A DNA stretch of 7,858 nucleotides, taken from contig JBGTKH010000116.1 in NCBI GenBank assembly GCA_041744735.1, forward strand, positions 1-7,858. Direction: 5' to 3'. The stretch comes from JBGTKH01 sp041744735. GTDB lineage: Bacteria > Planctomycetota > Planctomycetia > Pirellulales > Pirellulaceae. Under the pieces are notes generated by a model. That model was not told the DNA's origin. It made no database searches and saw nothing but the letters and a program-made list of their open reading frames with translations. Shown here piece by piece: positions 1 to 6,325 of this stretch; within the stretch, counting starts at the first letter, position 1; each line of letters starts with the position of its first letter. Both the position numbers and the translations under genes were made by a program.

Positions 1-1
1 G

Positions 2-670
2 CGGCGCGGGCGGCGGCGCGACGTGGACGATCCGCGCGCCGAGTCGCTGCTGGTGCTGCTGGAACAGATCGCCGATCTTCGGCCGCGTTACGTGGCGCTG
101 GAAAACGTGCCTGGATTCGAGTCTTCCCGCGCTTATGGGCGATTGCGAGACGTGTTGGCAGCAACCGGTTATACAGTTCAAGAACGACTGTTATGTCCAA
201 CTGAATTGGGCGTACCGAACCGCCGGCAGAGATTTTATCTTGTGGCGGGACAACAGCCGTTGCTGCCGTGGCCAGCGTACGAGCAGCGGCGGATTCGACT
301 CGCGGATGTGCTCGACCGCCACATTGATTCGCAGTTGTGTGTGCCGGATGAATTCGTCAAGAAATACGCTGCCGCGTTGCACGTGGTGGATGTGGATGAT
401 GCACAGGCGGTGTGTAGTTGTTTCACGTCTGCCTACGGCCGCTCGCGCGTCAGCAGCGGTTCGTATCTCAGGACACCCGCCGGGGTCCGCCGTTTCTCGC
501 CGCCAGAGCTACTGCGGCTGCTCGGCTTTCCCGCCACGTACTCGCTGCCGCCAGAGATGTCGCCGCGCGAGACTTGGCCGCTGGTGGGCAATAGTCTGTC
601 AGTCCCCGCTGTGCGATTCGTGCTGTCGACGATCCCGGAACTTGGCGATTCGCTACGATCTGCCGCATAA
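2..670 (+). CDS. Dnmt2/TRDMT1-like cytosine-5 methyltransferase, 5'-truncated by window edge
   Basis: Probable SAM-dependent cytosine-5 methyltransferase. The frame is open to the left edge, and the residues before the GTG at 23 (GRRRDVDDPR) still align with the family, so that GTG is not the true start. The PPC catalytic loop and SAM-binding N-terminus lie outside. Counting from codon 23, I see motif VI ENV at residues 27-29, motif VIII NRRQR at 66-70, CFT at 133-135 followed by a YGR...GSYL stretch, motif IX (RRFSPPELLRLLGFP) near 156-170 and motif X LVGNSLSVPAV at 187-197. CFT, the short target-recognition region and the spacing match Dnmt2, which methylates C38 of tRNA-Asp (tRNA-Glu in Geobacter). 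A restriction-type DNA methyltransferase is less likely because no restriction partner is visible. The gene converges on the minus-strand operon ending 22 bp downstream. Confidence 0.85.
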   Translation, partial: RRGRRRDVDDPRAESLLVLLEQIADLRPRYVALENVPGFESSRAYGRLRDVLAATGYTVQERLLCPTELGVPNRRQRFYLVAGQQPLLPWPAYEQRRIRLADVLDRHIDSQLCVPDEFVKKYAAALHVVDVDDAQAVCSCFTSAYGRSRVSSGSYLRTPAGVRRFSPPELLRLLGFPATYSLPPEMSPRETWPLVGNSLSVPAVRFVLSTIPELGDSLRSAA

Positions 671-692
671 CGGCACCGCTGGCCGGTCAAGA

Positions 693-1304
693 CTACGGGC
701 TCGCAGGAGGCTGCCAATCGCTCCGAGTCGTAGATAGTGAAAAGGTGTGACTAACCGCGTCGACCGAGAGTTGCATGCGGTTTCTTTCCAGTAGTGCCAT
801 GCCGATCAACGGGATGCTGGGGTTTTTTCGGGCATGCCGCGCAACTTGCTTCTCCATTCCATTCGGTGTCGGGACGAGTTTCTCGGAATCGCACATAATG
901 CAAACACCTGGCGTCACGGAAAGTTCGACGGCAGTACGCATCGATTGCGCTCGGACGGCGCGATCCTCGTCAAGCGCAACGGGCTGCTTGACGTGCATCC
1001 AAAGTCTCGCTTCGAATCGAGGCACACGAAAGCCGTAGAGATTTTCGACGTGACCCGTATTGACCAAGTCGTGCGCCTTCAACCGGCACCAATTGGTCCA
1101 GTGCTTATGATTGAGAATGAATGTCCCTCCGTACCCCGTGTCGATTACGGCGGGAAAACACTTGAAATCTTCGGGGTCGGGAGGTTGCCGTGCGAGCGTT
1201 AACCAGACCACCAACTGATTGGCGAGAATCCAATGGTCCTGGCCATCGAAATGGATCCGATGGCCTTGTGGATCGTATGGACATTGGTCGAGAATGAGCG
1301 TCAT
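693..1304 (-). CDS. Retropepsin-like aspartic protease family protein
   Basis: A 203-aa protein with hallmarks of bacterial single-domain retropepsin-like proteases. The catalytic loop is VIDTGYGGTFIL, with the DTG triad at residues 55-57. Near the C-terminus IPLIGMALLERNRMQLSVD (about 164-182) matches the family's 'LLGMdlL...l.idv' closing element. Such proteins usually act as homodimers, each subunit giving one Asp. No signal peptide or membrane segment is seen, so it is probably cytoplasmic. A Cys pair (C135, C138) sits in the poorly conserved insert between the two motifs. It is the last gene of a three-gene minus-strand operon, starting 18 bp after the DUF5678-like gene. The substrate is unknown. 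Family membership rests on two motifs with correct order and spacing; activity is inferred. Confidence 0.72.
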   Translation of the reverse strand: MTLILDQCPYDPQGHRIHFDGQDHWILANQLVVWLTLARQPPDPEDFKCFPAVIDTGYGGTFILNHKHWTNWCRLKAHDLVNTGHVENLYGFRVPRFEARLWMHVKQPVALDEDRAVRAQSMRTAVELSVTPGVCIMCDSEKLVPTPNGMEKQVARHARKNPSIPLIGMALLERNRMQLSVDAVSHTFSLSTTRSDWQPPASP

Positions 1305-1322
1305 GCGGCGGGCACCCCTTTG

Positions 1323-2237
1323 CTACCAGAGTGGTGCGGCGAGTTCCTGATCCTGAGGCTCAACGTAGAAGAGCGCAATGGGTCCGGCATGCGCCAGGCG
1401 CTCACGCAAATAGAATTCGTTCTCGTCGATTCCCAGCCGTTTGTCGCCAGCGTAGGCAACAAATTTGCGCGGCTCTGTCTCCAGCAAAGCCGGTAATTCC
1501 CGCTGAAATGCCACATTACATCGGTCGACGAAGGATGTCACGCAGAGCGTTTCCGGAAAGTCAGCGATATCCAGCCCCTCCGCCAACGATGCGATTGAAG
1601 ATTGCGATGGAGCATGATCTGGCGTTAGATTCGAGATTGGAACGTTTCGATTGTCTTGCAGCAAACCTTCAAGATAGATTTCCAGTTGCTGCTGAAAGTC
1701 TATTTGTGGATCGATGGCTTTCGCAATGTCCGAGAGTACATCCAATACGTCGTTATTGCCACGCATCCTTTCGACGACTGCCGCCACGAGCACCGCGTCA
1801 AGGGATCGATTGTCTGCGTTGATCGCCTTCTGGGCCAGCTTATCCGCATGGTCGAATCTTTGGAGAATCAGGGCTTCGCGCGCTAAACCAAGGTACGCCG
1901 TGGCAAGGTACTGAAAATGACTTCTTACCTGCTCTGCGGATTGGTAGTGTGGTCGACGACTTTCATCAATCCAAAGCAACTGTCCGGGCGCCGCAGGAAT
2001 GGACTTGTCAATTCCTGTCGCCTGTTCGTTTCCCACGAGTCTGTCAAGTTCAGCGCGACGCCGAACGTGTGTTGTCTTGACTTTATCGCCTTGATGAGCA
2101 TCGAACGGAGGCATCAAAAGAGTGTCATCATCCTCGCGAACGCGATAGATTGGCGCCACGACTGCCGGCAGAAGGTCGTCGGGCAGCGATTCCGCATAGC
2201 CGACAATTTCCAGGTCTTTCAGATTCCACGTATTCAT
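1323..2237 (-). CDS. TPR-like protein with C-terminal DUF5678-like domain
   Basis: A 304-aa protein of unknown function. Residues 1-100 are not recognised. Residues about 105-192 are helical and Ala/Leu-rich with a tetratricopeptide-like pattern (YLATAYLGLAREALI, then DKLAQKAINADNRSLDAVL), suggesting a protein-binding scaffold. The C-terminus (about 243-293) reads AFQRELPALLETEPRKFVAYAGDKRLGI followed by a YLRERL helix and LFYVEP. That is the pattern of small DUF5678-type domains, often found beside retropepsin-like protease genes, and such a gene does follow 18 bp downstream. The start codon overlaps the preceding stop in an ATGA, so translation is probably coupled to the 291-aa protein. No transmembrane segment is evident. 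The domain calls are pattern recognition and not searched. Confidence 0.7.
   Translation of the reverse strand: MNTWNLKDLEIVGYAESLPDDLLPAVVAPIYRVREDDDTLLMPPFDAHQGDKVKTTHVRRRAELDRLVGNEQATGIDKSIPAAPGQLLWIDESRRPHYQSAEQVRSHFQYLATAYLGLAREALILQRFDHADKLAQKAINADNRSLDAVLVAAVVERMRGNNDVLDVLSDIAKAIDPQIDFQQQLEIYLEGLLQDNRNVPISNLTPDHAPSQSSIASLAEGLDIADFPETLCVTSFVDRCNVAFQRELPALLETEPRKFVAYAGDKRLGIDENEFYLRERLAHAGPIALFYVEPQDQELAAPLW
2234..2237 (-). other. ATGA stop/start overlap coupling two genes
   Basis: Read on the minus strand, ATGA contains the ATG of the 304-aa gene (2237-2235) and the TGA stop of the 291-aa gene (2236-2234). This arrangement usually means translational coupling and supports a single polycistronic message for the three genes. 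Confidence 0.85.
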
Positions 2238-3109
2238 CGCAATTTGTGGAGGTAGTCAGTGATGTAAAGGATGCTTCGTCCGAGAAGTGTACCCCATCCA
2301 TTTTCGTCATTGGGAACGTAAATGTCGACACCCACTCCATCACGCTTCCACGCCGCAATCTTCTCTCTCGCCCAGCTTTGGCGAGCCGTCCTCGTGGGGA
2401 GGAACACCGCGAGCAAGTTTCCGGGCAGCGGAAGTTCGCTTTTAAAACGGACTTCGAATGTCCACCGGCGGTCATCACCCTCTTTTACTTCAATCGGTCC
2501 TGGATCGTCCGGTCCGGTACCATCCAGGTAATGCCACGGCGAGGAAAACAAGATGGAGAGCGTTTCCCGAAAATAGGATCGGTAATCTGGGACCGGTATT
2601 TCATGTCGTCTGTGAAACTGAATTTGATTTGCAAGTGCGACGTTGGGAAGTAGGTAATCAATTATACCGCCTGTGTCAAACGGCGAGGCTGTGGCGCGCC
2701 GTTGGCCGGCGGGAAGTGTGTTTCCGATATCGTCGATTGCAAACGAGTGCTCGGTCCCGGACGTGAATAGGAAGCCGCACTCGGTGTAGGGATACCTAAA
2801 TGGCCCTGCAAAGGTGAAGACATTGTCGATCGTGCCAAGCAATTCTTCAACACGGCTAGATCCGCGAGGGTCAAGTGAACGTATGCCGAGTTCGACGAGC
2901 CGTTTCGTTGACATCAGTGTGTCCTTGCCAGAACAGATCTGCTGAAACGCGCTGCTTCCGCACGAATGACATAACGGCATTCCTGCCGCGAACCGCTCAC
3001 AGTCTTCGTCAGCGGACATGTGGCGCTTGGCAAGACTTGGCTTCAAATTCGCGTAATGTAACAGCTCTTGTCGAAGTCGAGCAAGATTCTCTTCATGACG
3101 ATCACTCAT
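2234..3109 (-). CDS. Conserved-looking protein of unknown function (first gene of three-gene operon)
   Basis: A 291-aa protein I do not recognise. I start it at the ATG at 3109 (MSDRHEEN); the frame continues upstream to 3280, but that extension is low-complexity non-protein-like sequence in an intergenic region. The N-terminal 40 residues are a charged helix. Then come LCHSCGS (C47, C50) and C59, and a helix-turn segment (TKRLVELGIRSLDPRGS). A core follows: DNVFTFAGPFRYPYTECGFLF (about 96-115), ASPFDTGG (141-148) and RHEIPVPDYRSYF (168-180). The C-terminal third holds a beta-rich WTFEVRF strand, NLLAVFLP and a GVGVDIYVPNDENGWG stretch. The 'residue-dense strand, then ASPFDTGG' layout is faintly like NAD-using ADP-ribosyltransferase folds, but I cannot place the catalytic residues, so this is only a suggestion. 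It overlaps the next gene by 4 bp. Confidence 0.72.
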   Translation of the reverse strand: MSDRHEENLARLRQELLHYANLKPSLAKRHMSADEDCERFAAGMPLCHSCGSSAFQQICSGKDTLMSTKRLVELGIRSLDPRGSSRVEELLGTIDNVFTFAGPFRYPYTECGFLFTSGTEHSFAIDDIGNTLPAGQRRATASPFDTGGIIDYLLPNVALANQIQFHRRHEIPVPDYRSYFRETLSILFSSPWHYLDGTGPDDPGPIEVKEGDDRRWTFEVRFKSELPLPGNLLAVFLPTRTARQSWAREKIAAWKRDGVGVDIYVPNDENGWGTLLGRSILYITDYLHKLR

Positions 3110-3270
3110 CTGCCCGGTCCCGCGTGACGTAACGAACGATGGAATTGGAGGATAGTGTACCGCCCAGTTGAAATGCCAGCAAGCAGGAATGTGCCGAGTA
3201 TTGAAGACGATGCTATTCACGGGACCACACGCCACCGATCTGGTAGTCGAGACTCCCGACGCCGTACCAC

Positions 3271-3288
3271 GTGCTGGCAAGTGCTGGC
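3271..3288 (+). repeat. Tandem GTGCTGGC octamers, 10-bp period
   Basis: GTGCTGGC occurs at 3271-3278 and again at 3281-3288, and a related AACGCTGG follows at 3292-3299. The period equals about one helical turn and the site lies 70-90 bp before the DapA-family start codon, in the 249-bp divergent intergenic region (3110-3358). It could be an operator, but two octamers in GC-rich DNA may be chance. No convincing -35/-10 pair is visible in this spacer on either strand. Confidence 0.3.
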
Positions 3289-3345
3289 GTCAACGCTGGA
3301 CACGCCGCGTAAATCCGTTAATCTGGGTTCTCTGTCGTTTGCTTC

Positions 3346-3351
3346 AAGGAG
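3346..3351 (+). promoter_or_regulatory. Strong Shine-Dalgarno site for the DapA-family gene
   Basis: AAGGAG sits 7 bases before the ATG at 3359. It fixes the start at MNVNWQGVFP and excludes the in-frame upstream extension back to 3155, which has no family similarity. Confidence 0.88.
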
Positions 3352-3358
3352 CTATCGT

Positions 3359-4267
3359 ATGAACGTCAATTGGCAAGGCGTCTTTCCCGCCGCCACCACG
3401 CAGTTCGATCAAGACCAGTCGCTGAATCTGCCGGCGACGATGCAGCATTTGGAGCGCATGATCGAGGCCGGGATCCACGGGCTCATTATGCTCGGAACCG
3501 TGGGCGAGAATTGCTCGCTGGAGTATCGCGAAAAACTCGACGTACTAAAGGCCACGGTCGATCATGTGGCCGGTCGCATCCCGGTGCTGACGGGCGTGGC
3601 CGAGTGCACCACGAAGCTGGCCTGCCGTTTTGCAGAAGATGCACAGCGAGTTGGCGTCGACGGCCTGATGGTCCTGCCGGCGATGGTCTACAAGTCCGAC
3701 GCGCGGGAGACGATCGCTCACTTCCGCGCCGCCGCCGGGGCCACCGACCTGCCAATCATGTGCTACAACAATCCGGTCTCGTATCACGTGGACATCACGC
3801 CGTCGATGTTCGCCGAACTGGCCGACGAACCGACGCTGGTGGCGATCAAAGAATCGTCCGAAAACGTGCGCCGCATCACGGACTTGGTGAACACGGTGGG
3901 CGACCGCTACGTGCTGTTCTGCGGCGTCGATGATTTGGTGCTGGAAAGCCTGCTGCTGGGCGCGACCGGCTGGGTCTCGGGTCTGGTCAACGCTTTCCCC
4001 GAAGAGAACCGGTTGCTGTGGGACTTGGCCACCAGCGGCCGTTGGGACGACGCGCTCGAGGTCTATCGCTGGTACACGCCGCTGCTGCATCTCGACACGA
4101 AGATCAAACTCGTCCAATACATCAAGCTGGCCATGTCCGAATGCCGCCTAGGCACCGAAACCGTCCGCGCCCCCCGCCTGCCGATCGTCGGGCAAGAGCG
4201 AGAAGAAGTGCTAGCCGTCATTCGCCAAGCCCTCGAAACACGTCCCACTCTCGCCGCCGCGCCGTGA
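3359..4267 (+). CDS. DapA/N-acetylneuraminate lyase-family protein, probable 1-pyrroline-4-hydroxy-2-carboxylate deaminase
   Basis: A 302-aa class I aldolase-type TIM barrel, full family length. Visible landmarks are FPAATTQF at the first strand, GTVGE at 46-50 (the GTTGE-type carboxylate-binding loop), the proton-relay Tyr136 in MCYNNP, and the Schiff-base Lys164 in VAIKESS. The C-terminal helices carry PLLHLDTKIKLVQYIKLA, then GTETVRAPRLP. That ending is unlike true lysine-pathway DapA and resembles proteins annotated in hydroxyproline catabolism that deaminate 1-pyrroline-4-hydroxy-2-carboxylate to 2-oxoglutarate semialdehyde. The enolase-superfamily gene at 6326 on the same strand fits that pathway. 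Genuine 4-hydroxy-tetrahydrodipicolinate synthase or a sugar-acid aldolase are alternatives. Superfamily is certain; the substrate is inferred. It is divergent from the three-gene operon. Confidence 0.9.
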   Translation: MNVNWQGVFPAATTQFDQDQSLNLPATMQHLERMIEAGIHGLIMLGTVGENCSLEYREKLDVLKATVDHVAGRIPVLTGVAECTTKLACRFAEDAQRVGVDGLMVLPAMVYKSDARETIAHFRAAAGATDLPIMCYNNPVSYHVDITPSMFAELADEPTLVAIKESSENVRRITDLVNTVGDRYVLFCGVDDLVLESLLLGATGWVSGLVNAFPEENRLLWDLATSGRWDDALEVYRWYTPLLHLDTKIKLVQYIKLAMSECRLGTETVRAPRLPIVGQEREEVLAVIRQALETRPTLAAAP

Positions 4268-4328
4268 CAACTCTCCTCGTTCCCAGGCAATGACTGGACA
4301 CGAGCAAAGTCATCGGCGCACAAAGCCA

Positions 4329-5684
4329 TCAGTGAATTTTTTTCTCCTCAAATTCAATCTGCTGCAAATCTTCATTGAATCTCTTGATCGTATCTTGCAT
4401 TAACCAGTCACGGTTCGGCCGTTCCCATTTCGTCCGACCTTGTTCGGAGTAGTAGAGGAACATGTTGTCAACAGTGGCGAATAGGTTTTGGCAAGCCTGA
4501 TCGAAGTCCTTGCAATCTGCTGGCGAAAAGGGCAGGTCGCCAGCCTGACGATCGAGTTCTCTAACTTTTTGTTCCAACGCTTGCATTGTCCTAATCAGCT
4601 CGGCCTCTGAAATCTGCTCCTGCTGATACTGGCGGAATAGTCCAACGGCCTCCTTGCCAAACAGAATCATCTCGTGTGTGATCGGTTGCAATCGATCCAG
4701 AAACTCACCCTTGGTGGCTTGATTTTCCTCAAAGAAATCTTTCATTGACTCGTACTGCTCATTCCAGTCAAGATGAATCTCACCAATTCGATCGTTCCCG
4801 TCGAGTCCCAATGGACGCATGTCCTTGGGCATTGAAGGATCGATCCAGCATGACCGACAAACCCAATTGGCGTTCTGCGTGTCACCCACGTCAGAGCCGA
4901 CGAAAAGCCACACCGCATGTGCGGAAGTTGAACCCCATCGAGCCTTTGTCTGTTCGTTGCGGTAATAGCGACTGTGCTTCAACTGTTCCGTTACGTCCTG
5001 CACAATTTGCTTTACTACGTCTCGTGGGTAATGCCTGTCCAAGACAACAACTGCCGAATATCGCTTGGCTCCACCGTGGCTAACGTCATCCAGCTTTGTG
5101 ATTGTGTATCGAACTTTTTCGCGAACGGTCATGTTAAGCGAGATTCCATCGTCGAGTCGGTGCCCGTCGCCGCATGCTCCAGTGTCATCAAACGGAGTGC
5201 CGTCCTGAGGGCAAATCTTCTCGTAGGCGATTAGCAACCTTGAACACTGGTGGGCGTTGAGAATCAGGTAATCGCAGTTTTCGTCGAGTGCCGCTTGAAT
5301 AAAATCCCGCTGGGCGTCGTCTTGGATGTGCCCCACGGCTCCAAAAATCATGACACCCAAATCAGGAACCGTACGGAGTTTTGCGAATTGGTGCGTCACG
5401 TCTCGGCTCTTCACCTTCTGAAAACTCTTGCCTTTCAGCACGAAGCCAGCCAATCGCTTTTCGCCACGGATGTGAATGTGAGACGTTAAAATATCTGCAA
5501 TTTCAGTCGGTCCGTGAGGCGTTTCAGTTGGGTCGTAGATGATCTGTCGAATGAACTTTTCGAGTTCATTGATCTCATGTAATTTTGCGACCTTAGACAA
5601 GATGGTGTCACTGATCGCCGCGTCAGGAATGGCTACAACACGCGAAAACTCGCTGATGTCGTGGACTTCGATTAATCGCCCCAT
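4329..5684 (-). CDS. Putative PD-(D/E)xK-like nuclease/accessory protein, unknown function
   Basis: A 451-aa protein not assigned to a named family. The N-terminal half (about 38-155) contains HGPTEIADIL (57-66), then RLAGFVLKGKSF (77-88) and an alpha/beta continuation (LGVMIFGAVGHI, DYLILNAHQCSRLLIAY). An acidic pair (E61, D64) followed by a strand ending in KGK (84-86) is like the active-site layout of restriction-endonuclease folds, but with Lys where the second acid usually is. C158 and C171, and CRSC at 276-279, may bind zinc. Residues about 305-385 are Gln/Glu-rich with coiled-coil character (YQQEQISEAELIRTMQALEQKVREL). AAAGG lies 8 bases before the ATG. The gene lies on the same strand as the antitoxin, 72 bp downstream of it, and has lower GC than the flanking metabolic genes. 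The nuclease role is a hypothesis. Confidence 0.6.
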   Translation of the reverse strand: MGRLIEVHDISEFSRVVAIPDAAISDTILSKVAKLHEINELEKFIRQIIYDPTETPHGPTEIADILTSHIHIRGEKRLAGFVLKGKSFQKVKSRDVTHQFAKLRTVPDLGVMIFGAVGHIQDDAQRDFIQAALDENCDYLILNAHQCSRLLIAYEKICPQDGTPFDDTGACGDGHRLDDGISLNMTVREKVRYTITKLDDVSHGGAKRYSAVVVLDRHYPRDVVKQIVQDVTEQLKHSRYYRNEQTKARWGSTSAHAVWLFVGSDVGDTQNANWVCRSCWIDPSMPKDMRPLGLDGNDRIGEIHLDWNEQYESMKDFFEENQATKGEFLDRLQPITHEMILFGKEAVGLFRQYQQEQISEAELIRTMQALEQKVRELDRQAGDLPFSPADCKDFDQACQNLFATVDNMFLYYSEQGRTKWERPNRDWLMQDTIKRFNEDLQQIEFEEKKIH

Positions 5685-5756
5685 TTCCTGAGCCTTTGAA
5701 AAGCAGTTGGTGCCTGGATGAACAGCGAAGTTTGCGGATCTCTTGCCACAGTTGGC

Positions 5757-6029
5757 TTAACCTTTTGATTCGTTCGCCGGCAGTCCCAATCGACATCGCA
5801 CTTCGGTGCTGGAAAGACCGCCTTCCAATTCAAGACGTTTTTGGGAGCGCTCCAGCACGGCTTGGAACTGTGGATTGACGCTCAGCAGCAGGCTTTCCAC
5901 GTCATGTTCGTCGGCGGGTACGATGGCAGCGATGGTCTGGCCGTTTTGGGTCAGGATTACCGGTTCCTGGCTGCCTGGCTGAACGTGCGGCGTCAAGGCG
6001 GAAACCTCGGATAGCTCGATGGATTTCAT
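5757..6029 (-). CDS. Phd/YefM-type antitoxin, apparently without an intact toxin
   Basis: A 90-aa protein started at the ATG at 6029 (MKSIELSEV). The frame extends upstream to 6236, but that part is antisense-like and overlaps the toxin stub. The N-terminus (IELSEVSALTPHV, then EPVILTQNGQTIAAIVPADE, residues 4-41) is the DNA-binding fold typical of Phd/YefM antitoxins. The C-terminal half, with a charged helix (FQAVLERSQKRLELEGGLSSTEV), would be the toxin-neutralising tail. In this family the toxin gene lies directly upstream, as the stub does here. Antitoxins of this type normally repress their own promoter; I see no clear operator. No strong Shine-Dalgarno site is present, so it may depend on readthrough from the toxin frame. 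Confidence 0.75.
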   Translation of the reverse strand: MKSIELSEVSALTPHVQPGSQEPVILTQNGQTIAAIVPADEHDVESLLLSVNPQFQAVLERSQKRLELEGGLSSTEVRCRLGLPANESKG

Positions 6030-6168
6030 AACTCGATTTCCGAGTCGGCAACGTGGGCTGATGTACAAGCTGCACATCGACTTGGTCCAACACCAGCACT
6101 TGGCTGGCCTTCGGCAAGGTTTCCAAATGATCAACTGCTTCGGGAGAGTAGACGATCTCGAAGGCCAT
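6030..6168 (-). pseudogene. N-terminal remnant of a RelE/ParE-family toxin
   Basis: From the ATG at 6168 the frame reads MAFEIVYSPEAVDHLETL, then a helix ending QLVHQPTLPTRK, matching the first 44 or so residues of RelE/ParE toxins (strand 1 plus the helical hairpin). These toxins are normally about 85-90 aa. Here the frame then runs out of phase into the antitoxin gene (until 5902), so the central beta strands with the catalytic or gyrase-binding residues are absent. The antitoxin ATG follows only a few bases after the homologous part, consistent with an internal deletion of about 120 bp. It is presumably inactive as a toxin. The 44-residue match is by family pattern only. Confidence 0.65.
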
Positions 6169-6325
6169 GTCTTCATGCTACCGCCAGGGAAGACCAGAAA
6201 GAAGACGGACTGCGTCACTTTTCGTGCTCGCCCCATCTAGCCCTCGCCATGCCGGCACGGTAAACACGTACGAAGTTTGTCCCCACGTTCATTTTCGTCC
6301 GTCAGCAGAACGAGTAACGCAACTC

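Noticed and set aside
3110..3280. N-terminal extension of the 291-aa protein
   Set aside because: Peptide is not protein-like and lies in the divergent spacer; the ATG at 3109 gives a charged helical start.
3545..4117. A 190-codon minus-strand frame inside the DapA-family gene
   Set aside because: Antisense shadow: low-complexity R/Q/H-rich peptide, while the plus frame has all catalytic residues.
4286..4317. Imperfect inverted repeat (ATGACT...AGTCAT, 12-base loop) between the convergent genes ending at 4267 and 4329
   Set aside because: Only six perfect pairs, extended with mismatches, and no U-tract on either strand; too weak to call a terminator.
6030..6236. Longer 159-codon version of the antitoxin starting at 6236
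   Set aside because: The extra N-terminus is the out-of-phase reading of the toxin stub; family similarity begins at the ATG at 6029.
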